64,000 bases of DNA from Actinophytocola sp963840275 (GTDB taxonomy: Bacteria; Actinomycetota; Actinomycetes; Mycobacteriales; Pseudonocardiaceae). The position numbers and the translations under genes were made by a program. The DNA is taken from the NCBI GenBank assembly GCA_963840275.1, contig CAWIYK010000010.1, positions 1,276,158-1,340,157 of the forward strand, written 5' to 3'. Positions 9,191-16,196 of this stretch are shown here, one piece after another. Every line of letters begins with the position of its first letter. The first letter of the stretch is position 1. The notes under the pieces are model-generated. The model did no database searches and was not told where the DNA came from. It saw only the letters and a program-made list of their open reading frames with translations.

Positions 9191-9207
9191 ATACGCCATG
9201 GGGGTAT
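9191..9207. promoter_or_regulatory. CsoR-like operator, distal copy
   Basis: ATACGCCATGGGGGTAT is the second, one-mismatch dyad of the same class (ATACGCC against GGGGTAT). It sits 4 bp downstream of the stop of the CNNM gene and 47 bp from the proximal copy, between two same-strand genes, so it most likely controls DUF4396 alone. Confidence 0.5.
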
Positions 9208-9211
9208 GCCG

Positions 9212-10492
9212 CTACATCAGGTCGACCGGATGGCTGCGCAGCTGCACCCCGGTGATCGCGTGGTGTTCGATCTCGGTGACCTCGATCGTCCACTCGGTCA
9301 GTACGACCTTGTCGCCAGGTGCGGTGGGGATCCGGCCGAGTGCGGTGAGCACGAGACCGGCGATGGTGGCGTAGTCGCCCTCCGGCCGGTCGACCAGCTC
9401 GACCCCGACGTCGATCAGGTCGTGGATCGGGAAGGTGCCGGGCAGCAGCAGGGCACCGTCGGGCCGGGTCTGGACGGCCATGACGTCGGGATCGGTCTCG
9501 TCGTAGATCTCGCCCACGATCTCCTCGAGGAGGTCCTCCAGCGTGACGATGCCGTCGATCGCGCCGTGCTCGTTGGCCACCAGCGCGAACTGCTCGCGCT
9601 CGTCCTTGAAGCGGCGCAGCGCGTCGGAGACGCGGACCGAGTCCGGGAACACGAGCGGCGGCCGCGCGACGTCGGCGAGCTCGCGGTCGTCGTCGAGCAG
9701 GTCCCGGAGCGTGACCACGCCGATCACGTCGTCGAGGTGGCCGTCGCGGACGACGGGCGCCCTCGTGTGCCCCGACTCGGCGAGCGCGGCGCGTGCCTCG
9801 GCGATCGGGATCGTGGCACGCATGGTGAACACCGCGCGCCGCGGCACCAGCACCTCCCGCAGCAGCCGCTCGTGGATCTCCAGCGCGCCGGTGATGATGG
9901 TGCGCTGCTCCGCGTTGAGCCCCCGGTGCCCGGCGACGAGGTCGCGCAGCTCCTCGGGACTGAGCTGTTCCTTGTCCGCGTGGGGATTCCCGCCGAACAC
10001 CCGCACGACGAGGTTCGTGGTCCTGCCGAGCACCCAGATCGCGGGCCGCGACACGCGGGACAGGAAGTCCAGCGGGCGGGCGACCGTCAGCGCCCACCGC
10101 TGCGCGTACTGCATCGCCAGCCGTTTCGGGGCCAGCTCACCGAAGACGAGCGTGATGAACGTCAGGATCAGGGTGATCAACGCGATCGCGACGGCTTCCG
10201 CCGCGCCGCCGAGGAAGCCGAACAGCGGCGCCACCGGCTCGGCGAGCGACACGGCCGCGGTCGCCGACGCGAGGAAGCCGGCCAGCGTGATGCCGACCTG
10301 GATCGTGGCGAGGAACCGGTTCGGGTCCCGTGCCAGGCGCACCAGCGTGCGGGCCGCCGCGCCACCGCGCCGCTCGAGCTGCCTGAGCTGCCCCTCGCGC
10401 AACGAGATCAGCGCGATCTCGCTGCCCGCGAACAACGCGTTGAGCACCACCAGCACCCCGACCAACACGATGTTGAACCAATAGCCGCTCAT
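9212..10492 (-). CDS. CNNM/CorC-HlyC family membrane transporter (DUF21-CBS-CorC)
   Basis: The 426-residue protein starts with a DUF21 (CNNM) membrane domain of four helices containing N-A-L-F-A-G-S-E-I-A and F-G-E-L-A-P-K-R (residues ~10-180). It continues with a tandem CBS pair (residues ~205-330; motifs D-V-I-G-V-V-T-L-R-D and G-I-V-T-L-E-D-L-L-E-E-I-V-G-E) and ends with a CorC_HlyC domain. This is the complete architecture of the hemolysin-like CNNM proteins implicated in Mg2+/Co2+ efflux. The start ATG 10492 has a GGGGCGG upstream. The gene is not obviously co-regulated with DUF4396, since the operators lie between them. Confidence 0.93.
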   Translation of the reverse strand: MSGYWFNIVLVGVLVVLNALFAGSEIALISLREGQLRQLERRGGAAARTLVRLARDPNRFLATIQVGITLAGFLASATAAVSLAEPVAPLFGFLGGAAEAVAIALITLILTFITLVFGELAPKRLAMQYAQRWALTVARPLDFLSRVSRPAIWVLGRTTNLVVRVFGGNPHADKEQLSPEELRDLVAGHRGLNAEQRTIITGALEIHERLLREVLVPRRAVFTMRATIPIAEARAALAESGHTRAPVVRDGHLDDVIGVVTLRDLLDDDRELADVARPPLVFPDSVRVSDALRRFKDEREQFALVANEHGAIDGIVTLEDLLEEIVGEIYDETDPDVMAVQTRPDGALLLPGTFPIHDLIDVGVELVDRPEGDYATIAGLVLTALGRIPTAPGDKVVLTEWTIEVTEIEHHAITGVQLRSHPVDLM

Positions 10493-10527
10493 GCCGCCCC
10501 GATCCGTCCATGTGGCAGACCGCAACG

Positions 10528-10680
10528 CTAGCAACGCGACCCTGTGGTGGTGATCAGCGCACGGGCCTCCCCGTCGGCGATGTCCCGCGCGACCCACTCG
10601 CCATGGGGATGACGTTGTAGACGAACAGGCCCGGTAGGTCCTCGTCGAGGAGCACGGTCGCGCCCCAGGACCGATCGGGT
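10528..10680 (-). pseudogene. Short frameshifted gene tail of unknown family
   Basis: On the minus strand two protein-like pieces lie in different frames. An upstream piece reads GATVLLDEDLPGLFVYNVIP. After a one-base shift near the CCCCATGG run at ~10600-10606, a second piece reads HGEWVARDIADGEARALI and a short tail to a stop. Joined, they look like the C-terminus of an ordinary soluble protein, but I cannot name the family, and there is no start region. It directly abuts the stop of the acyltransferase gene upstream. Either a decayed remnant or chance; low certainty. Confidence 0.35.
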
Positions 10681-11402
10681 CAGCGCTGTGCGTCGAGTGC
10701 GGCGGCCTCGTCCGGGGTGGGTGCCGAGCCACCGAGGTGTGCCGGCAGCCACCACTCGCCCGGCTCGGCCGCGGCCGGGTAGTCGCGCTGGGCCTGTTCG
10801 AGGAGCGCGGTCATCCGGGCCCGCAGGTCCTTGGTGAGCACGTCCTGGTCGTCCTGCCGCGTCGGCTGGAACGGCTCGCCCGCGCGGATCAGGATCGGCA
10901 CGTGCCGCTGCGTGAGGTTCTTCGGCCGGCCCTTGGTCCAGAGCCGCTGGCTGCCCCACACGGTGACCGGGATGATCGGCACGCCCGCCTCGGCGGCCAT
11001 CCGCACGGCGCCCGTCTTGATCGGCTTCACGGTGAACGACCGGCTGATCGTCGCCTCGGGGAACACGCCGACGATCTCACCGTCCTTCAGCTTCGCGACC
11101 GCCTCCTGGTAGGAGGCCTGGCCGGCCGACCGGTCGACGGAGATGTGGTGCATGCCACGCATCAGCGGGCCCGCGATCCGGTTGGCGAAGATCTGCTGCT
11201 TGGCCATGAACCGGGTCTTGCGCTTGGCCGGCAGGCTCGCCAGCCCGCAGAAGATGAAGTCCAGGTAGCTGACGTGGGTGCACGCGAGCACCGCCCCGCC
11301 GGAGGTCGGGATGTGCTCGGTGCCCTGCAGCTCGAGCTTCATGTCGAGGACCCGGAAGAGGGTCTTGCAGGCAGCGATCACCGGCGGGTAGACGAGCTCC
11401 AC
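10680..11402 (-). CDS. 1-acyl-sn-glycerol-3-phosphate acyltransferase (PlsC family)
   Basis: The 240-residue protein begins at GTG 11402 with GAGG 6 nt upstream. It contains the acyltransferase block H-V-S-Y-L-D (the HX4D catalytic box, residues ~43-48), then G-M-H-H-I-S-V-D-R, the glycerol-phosphate-binding block F-P-E-A-T-I-S (residues ~115-121) and a V-P-I-I-P-V block. All four PlsC motifs are present. The enzyme acylates lysophosphatidate (or a related lysolipid) at the membrane in phospholipid synthesis. The C-terminal 40 residues are an Ala/Pro-rich tail. It stands alone, with 199 bp to the Rho-like gene. Confidence 0.93.
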   Translation of the reverse strand: MELVYPPVIAACKTLFRVLDMKLELQGTEHIPTSGGAVLACTHVSYLDFIFCGLASLPAKRKTRFMAKQQIFANRIAGPLMRGMHHISVDRSAGQASYQEAVAKLKDGEIVGVFPEATISRSFTVKPIKTGAVRMAAEAGVPIIPVTVWGSQRLWTKGRPKNLTQRHVPILIRAGEPFQPTRQDDQDVLTKDLRARMTALLEQAQRDYPAAAEPGEWWLPAHLGGSAPTPDEAAALDAQR

Positions 11403-11601
11403 AGTGCCTCATTTCGATGAACTGTCCGTTATGGGTGAACCGGTCCTACTGGCATCCTCCCAGCCGACCGCCGATTGCGGGGAACGACGCGGGTCAAGGG
11501 GTAAGGCAACGCACACTCTCGGTGCCGCGATCAGCCGCGCGGTGGCGCGGCGCGGGTCTTCTCGGCGACGAAGCTGTCCCGGAACACGCGGCGAAGGACG
11601 G

Positions 11602-12690
11602 TCAGCGGCGCGTGAGGCCGGACAGGAACTCGGTGTTCGTCGGGGTCTTGCGCAGGCCGTCGAGCAGGATGTCGATCGACTGGTGGCTCTCGCGGCTGTC
11701 GAGTGCGGCGCGCAGCGCGCGGGTCGCGGCGTGCTCAGCGCGCGAGAGGAGCAGCTCGTCCTTGCGGGTGCCGGACTGGCGGACGTCGATGGCCGGGTAC
11801 ACACGCGCCGCGGCGATGCGGCGGTCCAGCCGCAGCTCGGCGTTGCTGGTGCCCTTGAACTCCTCGAAGATCAGCGTGTCGCCGGTGGAGCCGGTCTCGA
11901 CGAGCGCGGTGGCGAAGATCGTCAACGAGCCGCCGTCCTCGATGTTGCGTGCGGCGCCGAGGAAGCGCTTCGGCGGCGTGAGCGCCGTGGAGTCGACGCC
12001 GCCGCTGAGGATGCGGCCGGTCGCCGGCGCGGCCAGGTTGTACGCGCGGCCGAGCCGGGTGAGCGAGTCGAGCAGCACGACCACGTCGCGGCCCTGTTCG
12101 ACCATGCGCTTGGCGCGTTCGATGGCCAGCTCGGCGAGCGCGATGTGCTCGCGCGGCGGCTGGTCGAACGTCGCCGCGATGACCTCACCCGGCACGGCGC
12201 GGGCGAGGTCGGTGACCTCCTCCGGCCGCTCGCCGACAAGCACCAGCATGAGATGGCACTCGGGGTGGTTCTTGGCGATGCCGTGCGCGATCGCCTGCAG
12301 CACGGTCGTCTTGCCGGCCTTCGGCGGCGCGACGATCAACGCGCGCTGTCCTTTGCCGACCGGCATGACGATGTCGGTCACCCGGGTGATGAGCGCGTGC
12401 GGCTCGGTCTCCAGGCGGAGTCTTTCGTTGGGGTACAAGGGGGTCAGGTCCGCGAACGCCGGCCGGCGGTAGTGCGGCTGCTGCCCGTTGACGGTGTCGA
12501 CGCGCGTGAGCTTGCCGGCGCGGCACGCGCCGGTGACGGTGTCGCCGCGGCGCAGACCGTTGTCCCGCACCAGGTTCATGGGCACGACGGTGTCGTCGGG
12601 GCCGGGGAGGTAGCCGTCGGCACGCACGAACGCGCGCTCGCCGACGAGGTCCAGGATTCCGGAAATGGGTATGGCTTCGTTGGTAGGCAT
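11602..12690 (-). CDS. rho: Transcription termination factor Rho, short paralogue lacking the N-terminal extension
   Basis: From ATG 12690 (GGAG 9 nt upstream) the product is 362 residues. It has an OB-fold RNA-binding region (residues ~10-75), Walker A A-P-P-K-A-G-K-T-T (121-129), the Walker B/Q-loop L-L-D-S-L-T-R-L-G-R-A-Y-N (~210) and an R-loop K-G-T-S-N-A-E-L in place of the usual G-T-G-N-x-E-L. High-GC Gram-positive housekeeping Rho normally carries a long basic/acidic N-terminal insertion and exceeds 600 residues; this one lacks it and also the N-terminal helical domain. It is therefore probably a second Rho. Role: ATP-dependent RNA translocase releasing RNA polymerase, perhaps at a subset of genes. 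The R-loop change is worth noting. Confidence 0.9.
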   Translation of the reverse strand: MPTNEAIPISGILDLVGERAFVRADGYLPGPDDTVVPMNLVRDNGLRRGDTVTGACRAGKLTRVDTVNGQQPHYRRPAFADLTPLYPNERLRLETEPHALITRVTDIVMPVGKGQRALIVAPPKAGKTTVLQAIAHGIAKNHPECHLMLVLVGERPEEVTDLARAVPGEVIAATFDQPPREHIALAELAIERAKRMVEQGRDVVVLLDSLTRLGRAYNLAAPATGRILSGGVDSTALTPPKRFLGAARNIEDGGSLTIFATALVETGSTGDTLIFEEFKGTSNAELRLDRRIAAARVYPAIDVRQSGTRKDELLLSRAEHAATRALRAALDSRESHQSIDILLDGLRKTPTNTEFLSGLTRR

Positions 12691-12904
12691 GGGAAATCTC
12701 CACAAGGGTTAGGGCGGATCGGGGCACGCGAACGGGTTCAGCGGTGCGAAGAGACGATCCGAGAAAGTTCTCCGGTGGGGGGCGGAGCCCGCATCCACGA
12801 GAGGTAGACGCCGTCAACGATACCGACGCGGGCGCGGTCGCGCAACCGCGTTCCACGTCACACCGGTTGCTCGGATGGTCCCGAACCGCCGACTCGGTAG
12901 GTCG

Positions 12905-12939
12905 GAACGGGGGACTCACTGTGTTTGAACGGGGGACTC
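12905..12939. repeat. Two direct repeats GAACGGGGGACTC, 22 bp apart
   Basis: GAACGGGGGACTC occurs at 12905-12917 and again at 12927-12939, exactly two helical turns apart. Both lie between the Rho gene and the truncated oxidase fragment. The spacing suits two copies of a protein-binding site or a small dispersed repeat. No regulator can be named. Confidence 0.5.
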
Positions 12940-12954
12940 GCGGATTCGGCATAA

Positions 12955-13260
12955 ATGCGCGCGATGACCGGGCGGCCCGCGGTCGCCAACGCGATCGGCC
13001 ACCGGGACGCGGCCTACTCGCTGACCGTCCTGTCACCCGTCGAACCGGGCGCGGAGGACGTCGTGCGTGCCACCCATCGCCGCGTCCTCGAACCGTGGGC
13101 GCCGCACGTGCTCGGCCGCTCGTTGAGCTTCAGCTTCGACCCACTCGACGCGGACGAGGTCCGTACTGCGTTCGGTGCGGCCGACCATCGGCGGCTGGTC
13201 GCCGTCAAGAGGCGCTACGACCCGGACGGTCGGATCGTGGCCAGCCATCCGATTGCCTGA
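12955..13260 (+). pseudogene. C-terminal fragment of a berberine-bridge-type FAD-linked oxidase
   Basis: The 101-codon frame has no N-terminal FAD-binding domain, but its end is the BBE-domain signature: A-F-G-A-A-D-H-R-R-L-V-A-V-K-R-R-Y-D-P-D-G. In complete enzymes of ~450-500 residues this segment closes the flavin site. Only about the last 95 residues remain, so the gene is a truncated remnant. The ATGs at 12955 and 12964 have no real ribosome site. The stop lies 6 bp from the convergent RraA-like gene. Confidence 0.7.
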
Positions 13261-13266
13261 GTCGGG

Positions 13267-13866
13267 TCAGTCCTCGAGCAGCTGGTTGACCTTGGCGATG
13301 TGTGCCTGCTCCCAGGCGTCGAGGGTTTCGGTGGCTTCGGTGGCCAGTTTTGCCCGTGCGGCGGTCAGTACCTGGTCCCGCTGGGCGCTCGGGGTGACCA
13401 CGATGCCCTCCTCGTCGGCGACCACGATGTCGCCGGCGGACACCGTGACACCACCGCAGCGGACCGGCTCGTTGAGGGGGGTGACCGCGGACTTGACGCC
13501 GGGGAACGGGATGACGCCCCGCGCGAAGACCGGGAAGCCCAGCTCACGGATCTCGGCGAGGTCCCGGACCACGCCGTCGACGACGAACGCCGCGATGCCG
13601 TTGCGTTGCGCGACCGCGCAGACGTTGCCGCCCGCGAGGGCGTAGTCGACGTCGCCGGCCTCGACGACGATGACGGCGCCGGGCTCGGCGCGGTGGATGG
13701 CCGCGTGCAGCATGAGGTTGTCACCCGGCGGGCACCGGACCGTGAACGCGGGCCCCGCCACCCGCGGGACCGGGGTCCACAGTGGCCGGACACCGAGGTC
13801 CATGACCTGTTCGCGGCCGAGCACGTCGGCCAGCGTGGTCGGGGAGATGTCCTGGAACTCGGTCAC
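13267..13866 (-). CDS. RraA-family protein (RraA / HMG aldolase-like fold)
   Basis: The 199-residue protein from GTG 13866 shows the RraA fold: P-T-T-L-A-D-V-L-G near the N-terminus, G-P-A-F-T-V, then G-D-V-D-Y-A-L-A-G-G-N-V and D-G-V-V-R-D, the metal/phosphate-site motif seen in 4-hydroxy-4-methyl-2-oxoglutarate aldolases. The end has V-V-A-D-E-E-G-I-V-V. Family members are either class II aldolases or RNase E regulators; the G-x-x-x-x-A and D-G-x-x-R-D residues favour a metal-dependent aldolase/decarboxylase. There is no good Shine-Dalgarno. The same frame runs on upstream without a stop into the broken KAP gene. Confidence 0.82.
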   Translation of the reverse strand: MTEFQDISPTTLADVLGREQVMDLGVRPLWTPVPRVAGPAFTVRCPPGDNLMLHAAIHRAEPGAVIVVEAGDVDYALAGGNVCAVAQRNGIAAFVVDGVVRDLAEIRELGFPVFARGVIPFPGVKSAVTPLNEPVRCGGVTVSAGDIVVADEEGIVVTPSAQRDQVLTAARAKLATEATETLDAWEQAHIAKVNQLLED

Positions 13867-13891
13867 GCCCGTGATCGTCGCACAGTGCCGC

Positions 13892-14787
13892 TCACGCGGT
13901 GTCCCATCCCATGAACGCCCCGCAGCGCGGGCAGAACTGCTCGTCGGACACCCCGGCGCGGGCGCCAGCACCGGCGCCGGCCCGACCGCGCCGATGGCGG
14001 CCGGGTCGCGGAGGTGGAGCAGGAGGTCCGCGCGTTGGGCGTCGTCGCCGAGGCTCCACACCAGGGTGAACAGGTCGCGGTCGCGGGACAGCTCGACGAT
14101 CAGGTCCGGCAGGTGCTGTTCGAGCAGCGCGAGCACGTCGGCGGCCGTCCTGTTCGCCGGCACGTCGGCCTCGTCGCAGAGCCACCGGACCTGGCCCTCG
14201 TCCGGCTCGCGGCCGGCGATCACCGCGCCGCGCAGCCTCGCCAGCTCGATCAGCCGCCGGATCACGTCGTGCTCCTCGGTGACCAGCTTCTCCAGGTAGG
14301 CGTGCCCGGACGCGTTCGTGCCGCGGGCGGTGGACAGCGCGTCGGCGACGACGTCGGGGTCGTAGCCGATGACGAACACCAGACCCGGCGCGTCGAGGTA
14401 CAGGCGGATCGCCCTCCAGCACCTGGGCGACGTTCTCCGCCGAGCACCGGTCCAGGTCGTCGACGAACACCACGAGCAGCCACCCGGCCCGCAGCGCGCG
14501 GTCCTTCTCCGCCCAGTCGCCCAGCGCCCGCTGGATCTCGGTGCGGATCTCGTTGCGCTGCGGCGCGGCCAGCGAGAACTGCCGCCACACCTCGTCGGCG
14601 AGGCTGCGGGACCCCAGCCACGACCCGATCAGCACGAACGGCAGCTTCAGCCACGACGTGGCCCTGGTCCGCCGGATGATCCGCCGCAGCACGTTGCGGT
14701 CCAGCTCGTGCAGGACCGAGCGGATCAGCGCGGCGAGCGCGTTGGTGCCCTCCGGGCCACGGGTGTCTCGGTCGGTTCGGGGTTCAT
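13892..14787 (-). pseudogene. KAP-family P-loop NTPase, 5'-truncated and multiply frameshifted
   Basis: Walker B of KAP NTPases is clear (L-L-V-V-F-V-D-D-L-D-R-C-S, near 14460), followed by A-E-N-V-A-Q-V-L-E. At the G-run near 14415 the sense shifts by +1, and the continuation (L-V-F-V-I-G-Y-D-P-D-V-V, then E-L-S-R-D-R-D-L-F) lies in the next frame. Near 13950 it must shift back to end as F-C-P-R-C-G-A-F-M-G-W-D-T-A, a zinc-ribbon-like tail. A third shift is needed near 14760 to reach the only plausible start, ATG 14787. Walker A and the N-terminal half are absent. It is therefore a decayed or misassembled copy of a membrane-linked KAP ATPase. Confidence 0.75.
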
Positions 14788-14915
14788 GGACTCGCTTTTC
14801 CTACCCTCCGGGCGCTTACGCATGTCCGGAACTCCGCACTTTTGGTCGGTCGCTCGGGCACCGCCGGCACATAATGTCGCGTCGCCGAGCGAACTCGCCA
14901 GCGACGAGGAGCGAC

Positions 14916-16133
14916 ATGTCCACCGTCGACAGATGGGCGGTCATCTATCCGCCGCTGCAGGAGCTGAAGGCCGAGACCATCGAGCGGCCGGACACGCCGT
15001 GGGACGACCGGCGCGGACAGTTCCTCGAGAAGCTCGGGCTCACCGAACCGGCGGAGGACCCGGTGATCGACATCCTGGTCCGCCACCTCGACGAGCTGCC
15101 CGCCACCGAACGCGACGCGCTGCTGCGCACCGAGCGCGTCGACACCATGGCCTACCAGCTGATCGAGCAGAGCCAGCCGACCGAGCCGGTCACCGCGCCC
15201 TACGAGGAGGCCGACTGGCAGGCCTACCTGGCCACCAACGGACCGAGGTGGAACGGCACCACCGACGCGTGGGCCCCGTTCCGGGAATGGTTCGTCCACC
15301 ACGCGAACGCGCAGAGCCTCGGTGACCCGGCGGTCGCGCTGCTGGACTACCTGGAGGGTCTCGACGTGCCGGGCCGGATCGAGACGTTCGGTCAGTACGG
15401 CGTGCTGATCCCGACCGCGCCGACCACCGAGGACGACGAGCCGGAGGACGGCAGGGACGGCGGCACCGCCAAGCGGAAGCGGGCGGTGGTGTCCGAGCCG
15501 AGCGGCAAGAAGTCCGGCGGCGCGGGCGGCTCCGGCGGCGGCGACAAGGAAGGCGGTGACGAGCCGCCGAACAAGCGTCGCCGGTCCGACCGGCTGTCGT
15601 CCCGCGCCGCGCGGGTCGACCTCGACGCGCCGACCCTCACGGTCGTCACGAACTACGAGGGCGTCGCGACCCAGAAGCTCAACACCCGGCAGAACATCGG
15701 CTTCCGCATGATCGCCACGCTGACGAAGCCGGCCGGCGCGGCGCAGAGCGTCGACGCCCTCTACGACTTCTGGCAGGAGGTGCGTGACGGGTACACCAGC
15801 GAGGGCGCCCCGCCTCGGCCGGTGGGCGCCGCGTTCGCACAGGACGGCCCGTTCCAGCCCGCCTACCAGGACCCGAACATCGCCGTCGACCTGAACTCCA
15901 TCCAGTTCGACGACCATCCCGGCTTCTCCACGACCAGCGCCATCGACGTCGGCGACTGGCTGAACACCTACGACGTGCATTTCCGGTGGAAGGTCCGCCG
16001 GCGGGAGACCGGCCAGGTGTGGACCAGTCCCGAGGTCCACCACTCGGTGGTCTGCCAGTACAACGCGGGCGGCGACGTCGCGGTGCAGGCCGTTGCGGCG
16101 GCCGCGCAGAACTGGGTCGTCGACCTGCACTGA
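14916..16133 (+). CDS. Hypothetical protein with basic Gly-rich linker between two domains
   Basis: I do not recognise this 405-residue protein. The start ATG 14916 has GAGGAG 5 nt upstream. Residues 1-170 are an alpha-helical acidic domain rich in Trp and Asp/Glu. Residues ~180-235 are a low-complexity linker with K-R-K-R, Gly/Ser runs and K-R-R-R-S-D-R. Residues ~240-405 form a beta-rich domain ending in a V-V-C-Q-Y-N-A-G-G...N-W-V-V-D-L-H tail. There is no signal peptide or membrane segment. It is divergent from the broken KAP gene with 128 bp between them and ends at a strong bidirectional terminator. Confidence 0.8.
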   Translation: MSTVDRWAVIYPPLQELKAETIERPDTPWDDRRGQFLEKLGLTEPAEDPVIDILVRHLDELPATERDALLRTERVDTMAYQLIEQSQPTEPVTAPYEEADWQAYLATNGPRWNGTTDAWAPFREWFVHHANAQSLGDPAVALLDYLEGLDVPGRIETFGQYGVLIPTAPTTEDDEPEDGRDGGTAKRKRAVVSEPSGKKSGGAGGSGGGDKEGGDEPPNKRRRSDRLSSRAARVDLDAPTLTVVTNYEGVATQKLNTRQNIGFRMIATLTKPAGAAQSVDALYDFWQEVRDGYTSEGAPPRPVGAAFAQDGPFQPAYQDPNIAVDLNSIQFDDHPGFSTTSAIDVGDWLNTYDVHFRWKVRRRETGQVWTSPEVHHSVVCQYNAGGDVAVQAVAAAAQNWVVDLH

Positions 16134-16147
16134 GCGCGTTGCGGCAA

Positions 16148-16185
16148 ACGAAATGGTGGCGGCCTTCCGGCCGCCACCATTTCGT
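16148..16185. terminator. Bidirectional hairpin terminator between convergent genes
   Basis: A perfect 17-bp stem (ACGAAATGGTGGCGGCC paired with its complement) closes a TTCC loop at 16165-16168. It lies 14 bp past the stop of the unknown protein gene and 11 bp past the stop of the convergent SGNH gene. There is no U-tract, as is usual in actinomycetes. Confidence 0.9.
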
Positions 16186-16196
16186 GTTACCCCCGG

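Noticed and set aside
11404..12807. 467-codon forward frame opposite Rho
   Set aside because: Shadow of Rho; no recognisable domain.
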